NCBI GenBank assembly: GCA_037039685.1
Contig: JAWNGF010000010.1
Location: 1,984,001 to 2,048,000, forward strand
DNA length: 64,000 bases
Direction: 5' to 3'
From: Ceratobasidium sp. AG-K
Lineage: Eukaryota; Basidiomycota; Agaricomycetes; Cantharellales; Ceratobasidiaceae
Positions 1 through 11,271 of this stretch are shown here, in pieces (position 1 is the stretch's first letter; each line of letters starts with the position of its first letter). The notes below the pieces were generated by a model. The model was not told the origin of the DNA. It did not search any database and worked only from the letters and a program-made list of their open reading frames with translations. The position numbers were made by a program, and so were the translations under genes.

Positions 1-857
1 TGACCGACCGAGAGAAGCTAGGCCGTGAGAGATGGACTGTTGATTAGCACTTTCCAACCAATAAAATATGGTTCAACATGTTAATACGATGTAGAATCGA
101 AAGCTTGTGGCGTCTCTGGTACTGTGCAGCACCTGTCCTTGTTTGTGCAAGAGTAAACCACCAGCACGGCCACCACCCGGCTTCCACTTGGGCTGCCAAC
201 CCTCGTCAAGCGCCACTAAGAGAAAATTCGCCGACTTGAGATATCTGAACCTCAACACCAATGGACGCAGCGGACTCCATCCCTTCCACACGCGTTGTAA
301 TTTTGTGACCTCGATGCCCAAAGTCATATTGACGTCTGCTTGGCTCATGCTCGTGTTGTGACGAGGCTCTTTGTTTGCAACCGCCACACTCTGGCCGCTT
401 GGACCTTGACCTCGACTTGGACCACGTCCTTGTTCTTGCTGCTTATTGGAGCTAGCTGTTAAATGCGGAAGAAAAATAGGTACGTTCTGTAGATTTACTC
501 CTACACCCCGACTCATGAGACCATGACTGCACGTCATAAACCTAGTACGGTCGACACAGGGTTTCTACACTCCCGAAGTTCCAATACTTCACGGACGAGC
601 CTGGTACGACTACCGCTGTGCTGAACCAGCCCTCCACCTCGACAACCACAGCTGCTCCTGTATCAACTCCCTCCATTCGACTGAGGCCCCCCTCTCCCAG
701 CAACGAGCCCACCACTCCTGCTCGCTCTTTCGTATACAGAGTCCAAACAGTACACCCATCAAATTCGGGAGCAACCCGAACGGTCCCAGGACTTTATCTG
801 CGAGCACCGCTACGCACACCTAAACCCACCGGTCCGAACCCGCAGCTCCAGCTCCAA
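1..857. other. No gene recognised (left edge)
   Basis: Several short overlapping open frames occur on both strands, but none has a recognisable domain, a credible start codon or a splice pattern that joins it to another. The plus-strand frame from about 618 to 857 is rich in Pro, Ser and Thr and could be the disordered N-terminal part of the decayed kinase that follows, but it lacks an ATG. No RNA gene or repeat was seen. Confidence 0.5.
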
Positions 858-1432
858 TGACGCAAGCTCAGCTGGACATTAACATCGAATCGGAGATGCA
901 CAACGTCATCTTCCACGACCCAGACTTTGTCAAATGCTTCTTGACCAGCAACTCGACCACGCTCAATGCAGCCTAAGCAGGCTGTCGTCAAAGTGACGCG
1001 AACAACACCGACGATGAGCAATGGAGGCTGCCCAACCGCATCACCAGCGAAGCGGTTCTCTATCCTCCAATCCTCAAGATCCTGGATGCGATCAAGCACA
1101 GTGTCGATAGTATTAGGAGTGCCCAGCCCGGAGACGACCTAGGCAACAGCCAGGCCGATCAGGCCTCGGGCCCCGTCTCTCACGACTTGGATGACGTTCC
1201 ACTGCATCCCGACTCCCAAGATCCACACTCTTGGGCCGTGAAGTCTGACGATGTTGAAACTGCCGGTCTCAAGCCCGACATCGTTTTGTTCAATATTCAA
1301 GAGGTCGAGCACTGGGAAACAGTGAGGATATCGATCGAGACCAAGAAACCGCCAAGTCACCACAAGGCAGCGATGACACAGCTATTCCAATACGCCCGAG
1401 CGACGTTTGCGCACCAGCTTCACTGTTGACAA
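858..1432 (+). pseudogene. Decayed FunK1-type (fungal-specific) protein kinase fragment
   Basis: Two plus-strand fragments resemble the N-terminal half of the basidiomycete FunK1 kinases. The first (about 858-975) has an acidic segment ending in HDPDFVKCFL, like the conserved start of this family, and runs into a stop codon. The second (about 1000-1430) contains LKPDIVLF followed by WETVRISIETK and QLFQYARATFAHQ. The family has a matching block in which W..V.VEIK is followed by a QL..YAR..F..Q helix. Downstream I find no HRD or DFG catalytic motif, and stops interrupt every frame. A relic or a 5' fragment of a kinase gene is the best reading. An intact gene with unusual introns is less likely but cannot be excluded by eye. 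Confidence 0.45.
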
Positions 1433-3603
1433 ATGTTGACGCCCTGGTCTACAACGCACGGCCCCCAGGATGCTGCCAAACTACCTGCTGACAACACCGA
1501 CAAGCTCACCTGTCCCCCTATTGATGTTGTACCCGACGCCACACCTCCAGAAGGCAAGCGACGCTGGACAAATTCGTATCAGAGTCTGTCCGCCTCATCC
1601 AAACCTTCACAAGTCACCGCGAGCCATGTCTCCACGGTTCGCCCACAACGTGCATCTCACGCTCAGGACCGTCAAGAGGGTAAAATAGATTTTCGAATGG
1701 TAAGTATCATTCTCCCCGATTGCCAGCATCTCGCTCAATCGCACTCCAGGGCACACCGGCGTTTATGTCAATCCGTATTTCAAAGCTCCGCCCAGGGACA
1801 CCATACCATCATAGCTATCTAGACGACCTCGAGTCATTCTTTTGACTGATTGTATGGTCTGCCGCTGCTCATCCGGGTGACAACTCTCAACAAACATCGA
1901 GCAAGGCACAACACGTTTTTAAACTCCATGGGTTCTGGAGCCCTGGAATCAATCAGGGCTTGGAAACGTTCTACGCTCTAGGACTGTAGAGCCCACGGTG
2001 GACACGACATGCCAGAAACTCTCCGAATGTGCCAGAATAGCTGGGCTTCTCACACTATCTTTACCAAGGTTATCTTGGGTTTAGGCAAACTTTTCCATAG
2101 GGTTGACCTATGGGAAATCCCAGGGGACAAGTCACCAGCGTCTATGTTCCCCGTATTGTCAACATTATCTTCGACTCATCAAATATTTAGGACAGCCACG
2201 TGTATGCCTTTTTCACCATTCTTCGCTATAACTCAATGTCTCCTGATGAAACCTGAGCTTGAATTGTTTTAACATGTCCATATACGCTACTAAAATCAGC
2301 TTTATTTTAAGCTGTGATGCTCCGTTCCTGTGTGATTAAGTGCGATCAAATAAGTGATACCTAGAGTAGCATGGAACCGAGAAGAATGACCCAATGGTGA
2401 GACCTGCTCGGTTTGAAATGCGCAAGTTCTACTCATAAATGATCCAGCATTGCACTTCCGAGCACTTCTGAGCTGTTGTGTCTGGAGCCTTCAGGGGAGA
2501 TCCAACCACGACGAGGCCTCACAGGTATAACAAACTTCTCATATTTCTGCGAACGGGTACCCAGGTTCCGGAACTACGAGTCTTGCGATTGGGGTTCCAG
2601 CCAGAGAGGACTCTTATGACCAAAGCAGATCGGAGAACACGAGTACGTAGAACGTCATACGTGGACTTTACTTGAAGGATGATAGGTAACCTAGCTGAGA
2701 GCATATATTAGGGAACCAATCAAGAATACGGTGTAAAAGGGAAACCGATATGTACCTCCATGCGAGGATGTGGCGCCTAGCATCTGCCGCCAAACTCCCC
2801 AGGCCGAGCATCATCGACAGAAGATATTAGATATATTGTTTTGATAGTAAGACGCGGCCACCTAGATCGGGACAAAGCCGAAAGGGTGGTCGCTGGCTTA
2901 CGCCTATGACCCATGCGCGCCCATTAATTATCCCGAAGTGAAGGTGGCTACGAGGTGATCGCGTGGCAGAAGTACTGTTGAACCCGGGCTATCCAGAGAT
3001 ACAACATTTACGGCTTCAAACCAGCCCAATTACTGCAGGCAAGCCGCAGATTATATGCGTCAGAGTTAGATATACACTTTGGCACGGAGTAAGGAATGTC
3101 CAAAATATCATATTGAATCATACAATCTGAAGCTACGATAGTCTCATTGGCTTGAAGCTGAGCCGAAGTCTAAACTCCTCGACCTGGTGGCATGCGCTTT
3201 CAACGAGGGGAGAAGGGACAGCGATAAGCCTGGCACCCAATCCTGGAGAAAGCACTGATTCAAAAGTTGCTCACAGCCTTGCCGCGCTTACGAGTATGGA
3301 ACACCCTGAGAGCGCGCGGCTCAGGTTAGTCATCGCCGAACTGGCTTCGGTAACTCATCACGTGTCCGCGCTCTGCGCGGTTCTGACCACAATCTCATTG
3401 GTGGAGCGAGAGCGCGCGGACAAAGACGTCCAATAGACAGTCCCTGCGCTCTCTGACTTGATGATTGCGATGCGGACTATAAGTATTGAAAGGAGCGACT
3501 GCTACTCATCCACCTGACCCGCCCTGCCTGCCTTCCAGGATCTCGCTCTAGCTAGTTTATAATATCCTACGATCCGCAATCCCCAACCTACAACCCATTG
3601 AAC
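1433..3603. other. Intergenic, no gene recognised; TATA-like box near 3478
   Basis: The region holds scattered short open frames with no domain signature. The part just after 1433 may be further debris of the kinase relic (a frame near 1433-1822 reads through without a start match). A TATA-like element, TATAAG at 3478-3483, lies about 120 bp upstream of the ATG at 3604 and could serve the Rossmann-fold gene. Nothing else was identified. Confidence 0.45.
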
Positions 3604-4418
3604 ATGCGCGTGCTACTTCTAGGTGCCTCTCAGAACATCGGTTATTTCGTCGCCCAACGTCTGCTCGCAAAGGGCCATTCCTGCACCTTGCTACTTCGTA
3701 GGCCGGATGCCATGAAATCTGATGCAGCCATGAGCGATTACATTCGCGATGGCAAGGTTAAGCTTGTACAAGGCGACGGGCTTGTGCAAGAAGATATTCA
3801 ACGAGCATGGGATACCGCCAAGGGTGATGGAGAGGTTGATTTGGTATTTTTTGGAATCGGTGAGTTTATTATCAATCTCAGTGATACGAATGTCAAACTC
3901 ATTGCTTTCAACGTCTTAGGCGGCTACCCCGATCTTAAACTCACCAAGGGATTCGTCCTTACTCCTCCCGACCTTACGACCCGGAGCATGTCCCTGCTCC
4001 TCTCCGTTATCCAATCATCCACCACTCCCACCACCCGCCCTAAGCTCATAACTATCTCTTCCAACGGGCTCGACAAGCGAACGCAATCTCTCCTCCCTTT
4101 GCCTCTGAAACCCTTGTACGGATGGGCCCTTCATCACGCTCACGAGGACAAGGTCGACTTGAATCGAACGTTCAGACCGCCGCAGGGTGGTCCGGGAACG
4201 AGAACTGGCTCGGGGAGCGGAACGCGGTTATCATTCGACCTGCGTTATACACGAACGGAGAATGCTTAGGGGACAAGAAGGCGGACGCTTATAGGACCGG
4301 CGAGGAACTCAAGGGTGCTTGGACTGTGTCGCGAGCGGACGTCGGGCACTTTATCGTGGAGAAGGTAGTGGCAGATTGGGAAAAGTGGGCCGGAAAGGGC
4401 TGGGTCATCGCCTATTGA
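3604..4418 (+). CDS. NAD(P)-binding Rossmann-fold (atypical SDR/NmrA-like) protein, apparent frameshift
   Basis: The protein starts at ATG 3604 with MRVLLLGASQNIG, a beta-strand and glycine-rich loop (GASxxxG) typical of NAD(P)-binding atypical short-chain dehydrogenases. A 60-nt GT-AG intron (3860-3919) joins FFGIG to GYPDLKLTKGF. A later strand carries KLITISSNG, matching the family's substrate-pocket strand. Around 4160-4185 the reading frame changes from ...HEDKVDLNRT to VQTAAGWSGNENW without a usable intron between. One missing base near 4172 would explain it. The C-terminal part (IIRPALYTNGE ... VSRADVGHFIVEKV) is well formed, so the break is either a recent one-base deletion or an assembly error. 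About 250 residues when read across the shift. The substrate is unknown. The gene is convergent with the dehalogenase gene, with 88 bp between them. Confidence 0.7.
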
Positions 4419-4506
4419 GATGGACTGAATGGGAACTTGTTCATGTTGTAATTATTGTACACCTTGAGAGTAATAACTAATTGTGAGTTGGTCTTTGTTC
4501 GCTCGC

Positions 4507-5420
4507 CTACTGGCTCGCCCAAATCCCCAGCTGTTTAGCCAACTGCACCAGTCCGCCGCTCTCCACATATAAATCGAATTGACCCTTCAAACTGGGTTTA
4601 TCGACAAGGATATCTTCAGTCTCCCGATCTATATAAATCGTCTTCATTCCACTTGGGGGGGTCATGTTAGCTCAAATAGTCCGGCCCCCGCAGAGTACCC
4701 ACTGGGATTTAGCCGCATCCAAATCATATTCGTGGGAGGCAACCATCGCAATCTCTTCGGGTTTGAGCCCTAGCAGGCGTATGGCGGTCTTATAGGTCTC
4801 TGCTGCAGGTTTGATTGCATTGATCAAGTCGGACGTGATGAGGTAGTCCCAGGTTACTCCCGAGGCCCGGTTCTATTAGCCGGTTACGTTGACAGCTGAC
4901 TTGATATGACAGATGATTGACTAACCATGGCGATTAGATCTTTGGCTGAGCCGTTAGACAAAGCTGCGCTGAAGTACGGAATATGAATAAACGAGGTGGA
5001 AAGGGAGGCGTGAACATGCGCTTACACAATAAATTTTGTTTTGAGGAGGTTCATCCCGTCTACACTATCCTCCCATGACTCTTGGCCCTGCCAAGCCTCA
5101 GAGATGAGCTTCATGTCACTTTCGTCCCATCCCTCGTCAACATCTTCAGTTCTTACTAACTCTTCAAGTGACCTAAAGTAAATCGTTTCGGGGCTAAAGT
5201 ACCGGCCGCGTTCGAGAGCCGCATGTCGGTAAACATAGATTCCCTGCCGCCACTTGTGCGCAAACAGAGCCCACTGAGATTTTGTGATAGGTGAGCTCGG
5301 GCGAGCATGTGCTGCAAGTGTGCGGGTAACGTTTGTGTGCCAGTCAAAGACAGTACCAAAGACATCAAAGACCAAGGCGCGAACGTTGGACAAGGAAACA
5401 GGGACTGTGTTTGAGGTCAT
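4507..5420 (-). CDS. Haloacid dehalogenase-like hydrolase, type II (HAD superfamily)
   Basis: From ATG 5420 the protein opens with MTSNTVPVSLSNVRALVFD. The following VFGTVFDW is motif I of type II HAD enzymes, with the nucleophilic Asp in FDVFGT. Splicing gives IVAALSNGSAKDL (motif II, Ser-Asn), then IKPAAETY (motif III Lys) and VASHEYDLDAAK (motif IV acidic residues). The last exon, from about 4645 to the TAG at 4507, carries KTIYIDRETED. Four exons, about 240 residues, the usual family length. Family members remove halogen or phosphate from small organic acids through an aspartyl-enzyme intermediate; the substrate here cannot be told. The gene is divergent from the NIPSNAP gene and shares its promoter. 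Confidence 0.88.
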
Positions 5421-5684
5421 GATGAAATACAAGTTTAACCTCCACCTCAAGTTGATGTAATATCTCCAGTAGCAAGATGATAGTCGGGCGTAAACTCGAG
5501 GCTACGGTGGTGCATACAAGGACACAAATGACGTCAATATTTCTCCACACCGATACACCCTTGCCCCGATATGGCAGTCACGTGGTCCGCTGACAGCTGT
5601 GAGCAACGCCCTGCACTTCTAGACGACTACCTTCCAACTTGTTCTCGACCACCACCACTCGGTTACCCACACCCTGTATCCATC
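5421..5684. promoter_or_regulatory. Divergent promoter with CRE and E-box
   Basis: This 264-bp gap separates the start codons of two divergent genes. It contains a perfect palindromic CRE, TGACGTCA, at 5529-5536, the binding site of CREB/ATF bZIP factors (Atf1 type in fungi), and a perfect E-box, CACGTG, at 5579-5584, the site of bHLH factors. Both lie within about 160 bp of either ATG. The sites are seen directly; their use is inferred. Confidence 0.5.
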
Positions 5685-7127
5685 ATGATTTCAGCTCTAC
5701 GTGCTGGTGTAGTACGCAGAGCTGCTCCTACAGTCAGTGTGATGCAAACGCGTGGGCTATTGAATGTAGGTTCATCTTACCGCGTAATGATCAGCATGAA
5801 TCTTGCAGATACGGCGCAATTCACAATCTACTCCCATTCCATGTGGAGACCCTCTTTGCTGAATAAATAATTTCATTTAGAGTGTATTATACGGCAGCGA
5901 ACAGGCAAAGAAAGAAGGCGAGCTCGAGATTCAGCAATACTCGAGACTTATCGGACGCGGAAAATACATCCACGGCGTAAGTGTCAATCTCTGGGTGATG
6001 AGTAATAAGCTGAGCACACCACGCTGCAGTTTGAGAGTACGCTGCCTTCAGCTTTATTATGGATAAGCAGTAGATCCTGATCCTGGTTCGCAGCGCATCA
6101 CGTCAAGCCCGATAAAGTCGAAGACTATAAAAAGGCCGCGTAAGCCTTGGTTCGGGATTCCTCGTGTATATAGGCTAAAATTTCTACAGGCAAGAGCACT
6201 ACACATCGCTCCTGGCAGATCCTGAGCTCCATGTCAAGTTGACTGGTAGCTGGGAAATTACGGTTGGACAACTGGATACTTTTGGTAAGTGGATAAAGCT
6301 TGACTGGTATAGACGTATATTCATATTATAATAGTACATATTTTGGAGTACGAGAACTATGGCGGTTATGATCGCACGATTAAGGCGGCGAGGGAATCAT
6401 CAAAGGTATGTGCTTATCTGTTTCCAGATCATCGCGCCTTGATTACCCACATTCTCACATGTGTCATCCCCCACCCAAAATCTCCCTACCCTCTCACCGC
6501 TGTTGTAATTGCTGTCACAAATTACGAACCATACTAATCTTCATCCTCACAGATTCGTGCGACAGAAGCGGCTCTGCGCCCCTACTTCATATCCCGAAAT
6601 CTACAGCTCTGCCAAGAATTTGCTTTCCTGCCTTCCAGCCCACCACATAACGAAGGTGGTATTTTCGAACTTAGGTCCTACACTCTTCAACCCGGAGCTC
6701 TGCTCGAATGGGAGAACGCATGGTACGTTGTTTGGTGCGGCAAATTAACGACAATCAATTGTGGTATATATTGTAGGCGGAGTGGAATCGAGGCCCGAAA
6801 GCAGTTCGTGAAGCCCGTTGGTGCCTGGTTTTCGCAGGTTGGGAGACTTCATCAAGTGCATCATCTTTGGCAATACCCGTGAGTCCGTTAAGTCCGTGTT
6901 TGTGGCACCAATTAAAGCTCTTTCCTTGTAGCAACTTGGAGACCAGGAAGCAAACTCGAGAGAAGGCGTGGAAAGTCGACGGCTGGAGTGATACCGTTCA
7001 CAAGGTTGGTACAATAGCATTTAGCCAGTGCCTCAGTCTAACTCAGTTCGGTATCTAGACTGGTCAACTCGCTCGGACCATGGACGCTGCTATTCTGACA
7101 GCGTTACCATTCAGCCCCCTGAAATAA
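5685..7127 (+). CDS. NIPSNAP family mitochondrial protein
   Basis: ATG 5685 begins a basic N-terminus (MISALRAGVVRRAAPTVS) that looks like a mitochondrial presequence. Joined exons give LYGSEQAKKEGELEIQQYSR, then HVKPDKVEDYKKA, ELHVKLTGSWEITVGQLDTF and LEYENYGGYDRTIKAA. The second NIPSNAP (dimeric alpha-beta barrel) repeat follows, with GGIFELRSYTLQPGALLEWE and VGRLHQVHHLWQYPNLETR. It ends PFSPLK at the TAA 7125-7127. This is the full two-repeat layout of NIPSNAP proteins, about 290 residues over roughly nine exons. Animal NIPSNAPs are mitochondrial and have been linked to vesicle and mitophagy signalling; the fungal role is not established. The shared CRE/E-box promoter suggests co-regulation with the HAD gene. 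Confidence 0.88.
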
Positions 7128-7757
7128 TCAATCGAACGATCTAGCAAAGATAAGGCGGACGTTCACTGGGAGGGGAGAATTTGGGTTTGATCAAGTGCTA
7201 CTACGCTTGGGTCACAATTGGTGTGTTATGCAGTGTACCATCATGTTGTCAGGATATCTGCTTGTCAATGCAATTTAGGCTGAATTAACCGATTCACATG
7301 AGCGTGAGAGCATCTGAACGCACATCTCGCTAAAACTTGGCGAGTATTCTGTTGATCGCCGCCTATGCTTCTGAGAAGACCTGCGAGGCCTATTTAGTGC
7401 GAAAAGCCGTACGACAAATATCCGAAGTAGTCACCCGCCCGTTCCCTGCAAATTACTTACATCTAATCCCAGGCTGGCGGCCGGCATGCCCTCTTCTTTG
7501 GATCTAGGCCAAACAAAATATTTACCGAGTTTGTCTACCACATCAATTATCATCGTGCCCCGTGACGCCGTATTGCGTTGGCATTCGACCTTCGAGAATG
7601 AGTAGAAGGCGAGACGACTGTCTTTCCCTGGAAGGAATTGCCTGTCCATGCGGGGGCAAATAGCGAAATCTCATTGAGTCACCGACGCCGAGCATTTTGC
7701 GGGGTATGAAAGGCTGAAGGGGATCTTGGTGAGCTGTCAGTCGGACCCAGCTTCAAC
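7128..7757. other. Intergenic, nothing recognised
   Basis: This 630-bp stretch lies between the NIPSNAP stop and the beta-glucosidase start. It holds short unmatched frames only. It is the presumed promoter of the GH3 gene, but no convincing TATA box or known operator was found. Confidence 0.4.
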
Positions 7758-10700
7758 ATGGTCCGCGTTGTGCTCGCTGCTGCTCTGGTTGCGTCCGCCG
7801 CCGCGGTTCCCAATGGTGATGTGCTCGGGCGTGCTGTGAGCTCGACAGGCGCCTCCTCTACTGTTTCGGTGTCTCCGCCTTCTACGGGTACTTCCGGGAT
7901 TACTCTTACTACGACTTCCCTGGCCCCTACCTCGTCCGCAACTTCTCTTGCCTCGACTTCGGCCCCGACTGTTGCTCTACCCACGACGACCTCGACGACT
8001 TATACGACCGTCCCGACTAACGTTTTACCCGACGATTACTTTCTCAAGGGAAATACTCCTCGCACCTGGTCTCAGGCCCTCTCATTGGCCGCCAAATTCG
8101 TAGCGCCGCTGTCGATTGAAGAGAAAAGTACGAAGGTTTTTCCCTCATCGTGATATTCATTAATATTATGCACTATATAGCGAGCCTTACTACCGGTCTT
8201 GGATTTGGTGTTACTCGATGCGTGGGCAACATCGCCGAGCTGCCTAAGTACAAGTTCCCTGGACTCTGTTTGCAAGATGGTCCGCTAGGTGTACGATTGA
8301 CGGATCGTGTCAGTGCTTTCCCCGCCGGAGTCAACGCTGCCGCAACGTAAGTAGCCCATCTTATATTCCAATTACCATTCTAATTATCCGAACTTGCTCA
8401 GGTGGGATAAGAAGCTCATTCGCGCCCGTGGAGTAGCACTAGGACAAGAATTCAGAGGAAAGGGTGTCAATGTTGCATTAGGTAAATCGATAAATTAGAG
8501 GTCTGGGTAATTATACTGATTGTATGCAGGTCCTGCCATGAATCTCGCTCGTGCGGCCGCTGCCGGGCGTAACTGGGAAGGATTGTGAGTGTCTAATCCA
8601 ACGAAATCCGTTTCAATGATTATTGAGGAAGCCTGTCTGATTTAGCGGTGCGGATCCGTATCTAAGCGGAGAAGCCTCATACGAGACCATTCTGGGTATT
8701 CAGAGCACTGGTGTCCAGGCATGGTAAGTACTCTAATGTTTGTAGTTACGGTTTTACTGACTTGTGGGTACTCTGAACAGCGCAAAGCACTACATTAATA
8801 AGTGAGTCCTGCTACTAGCCTTCGTGATTCACTTCCAACCCTGTCAAACCCAACTTAGTGAGCAAGAGATCAAGCGTGACGCATCCTCCTCCGACGTTGA
8901 TGACCGTGTGCAACACGAACTTTATGCGCACCCCTTCTTACGCAGTGTCGCGGCCGGTGTAGCGAGTTTTATGTGCTCGTACAACCAGGGTGAGTTCTGT
9001 GGTGCTTAGAAAAGCCAGCCAGGTACTGATTACCAATAAGTCAACGGCACCTACGCCTGTGAAAATGACAAGATTCTTAACAACATTTTGAAGAAAGAGT
9101 ACGGATTCCCCGGCTACGTGATGTCCGACTGGTGGGCAACTCATTCGACCGAGTCAGCCAACCGAGGCCTGGATGTATGCTCTCTAGTTTTCTCGGTTAT
9201 ATGAGAGTGCTTACCACGGGTATTTTTCGCCTGACAGATGGAAATGCCAGGCGGGCTTGGTTGGGGCATACCCGCCACCTCGGCATGGCTTGGTGGAAAC
9301 CTGACACAATGGGTACGAGACGGGCGGATCCCTGAAGCTCGGCTCACGGTATGCACTTTTCAGCTTTTTTATGGGTGCTGTATTGAGATTAGCTCAGGAT
9401 ATGGCCACTCGTATCATTGCTGGCTGGTATCTTACCGGTCAAGAGAAAGGATATCCTCCTGTCAATTTCGATACTCGAACAATCGACTCTGGCCCATTGA
9501 ACTTGCATGTTGACGTTCAAGGAGACCACTACAAGTGCGTTATTTGGTATATCTGCATAATATCCCTCTGATTTGTGGCCCAGGGGTATCCGTGAAATGG
9601 GTGCCGCCTCGACCGTTCTACTCAAAAATAAGAATGGGGCGCTGCCGCTTAAAAAGCCAGTATCCATGGCTATCATAGGTGAGCATATATGCACCAGTCG
9701 TGCAAAGTATGCATTCAAACCCCAAACTTTACAGGGTCCGATGCTGCTCCCCCTCTTCGGGGACCCAACGGATTTACGGATCGCGCCGGTGTGGATGGGA
9801 CTCTCGCCATGGGTTGGGGCTCGGGGTGAGTACCATCTCAGGGATATTGCGTATACAAGCTAAATAATCCGAACAGAACTGCTGAATTCCCCTATCTTAT
9901 TTCGGTAAGTTAAATATCTATAATTTTCTACCCGCCCCTGGCTCAACTGTTTCTCGTAGCCTGCCGAAGCTCTGCAGGCTCGGGCGAAGGAAGACCACAC
10001 CTCCATTAGCTGGCATTTCCTCGATTGGGATTTGGCGGGTGCGAGCACGCGGGCGGCAAATAAGGATGTAGCCATCGTATGCATCAACAGTGACTCAGGC
10101 GAGGGATACTTGACCTTCGACGGCAATCAGGGAGATAGGTATGGGCTAGGTTGTTTTTGGAAACGACCATCTCGCTTACCAGTAACAGAAATAACTTGAC
10201 TGCTTGGAACAACGGGGACAATCTTGTCCAAGCAGTCGCTCGTGTGAATCCTAACACAGTAGTAGTGGTTCACTCCGTTGGCCCAATAATCATGGAGCCA
10301 TGGATTGAGAATCCTAATGTTACGGCAGTAGGTGTTGATCTAACTGTGCGATCGACTATAAATCTGACATCTGAACATTGCTTATAGGTCGTCTGGGCTG
10401 GGCTTCCTGGTCAGGAGTCCGGAAACTCTCTTGTCGATGTGCTTTATGGTGTCGTAAACCCGTCAGCGAGGCTCCCCTACACCATCGCCAAACAGCGAAG
10501 TGATTATGGAGTGGACGTAGTTTACGATACCAGCAACGGTATCCCGCGCATTCCTTACAGTGAAGGGTGCGTATAAACCGTTCATAATAATCATAGACTA
10601 ACCATTTACCCATAGATTGTTCCTCGACTACCGCCATTTCGACAAAGTGAGTAATCTTACTGGGCCTCAATGAGTATTTATTGACTTGTCGTAGAATAAC

Positions 10701-11271
10701 ATTGCGCCTCGTTTTGCTTTCGGATTCGGCTTGTCCTATACGACCTTTGGATATTCGAACTTGCGTGTGAGCAAAGTTTCGAGCTCGCCGGGTGCGGACG
10801 CAACGGCCTGGGAAGCAGGAAAAATTGCATTGGGTACCAAGGGAGCCTCACTCGCGCCATGGTAAGAGCGAAGTTGATAATCCGGGAAATTTTATTCACC
10901 TTCCACAATTTAGGCTTCACGCTCCGTATTATCAAGTAAGCTTTGACGTCAAGAATACTGGATCGGTTGCTGGAAATGAAGTACGCTCCACGTTACAATG
11001 GCTCATGTCTCTTACTCACGGATTTGCCTAGGTTCCTCAGCTATACATACAAGCTCCAGCATCGGCCAACTCACCCCCCAATCAACTCAGAGGATTCACT
11101 CGCATTGCGCTCCGTCAGGGACAAACGCAGCGCGTGACTCTGACTCTCTCCCGCTATGATTTGTCTGTTTGGGATGTCGCCCGTCAGGGTTGGGCCAAAA
11201 TGAACGGCCAGGTCGGGGTGACCGTCGGAGCAAGCAGCAGGGACTTCCGGCTAAAGGGATCCTTCGCGTAA
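7758..11271 (+). CDS. Secreted GH3 beta-glucosidase with Ser/Thr-rich N-terminal spacer
   Basis: The protein starts with a signal peptide ([20 protein letters not shown]). About 65 residues rich in Ser, Thr and Pro follow before the catalytic module. GH3 landmarks then appear in order over many short exons: [62 protein letters not shown], and [11 protein letters not shown] with the catalytic nucleophile Asp in SDW. The (alpha/beta) sandwich domain carries [12 protein letters not shown], whose Glu matches the acid/base of Aspergillus BGL1. PFAM-type GH3-C and a C-terminal fibronectin III-like domain ([25 protein letters not shown]) follow, to the TAA at 11269-11271. About 860 residues, normal for fungal family 3 enzymes. 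It would act outside the cell, releasing glucose from cellobiose and related oligosaccharides. The neighbouring laccase also attacks plant cell walls. Confidence 0.92.
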
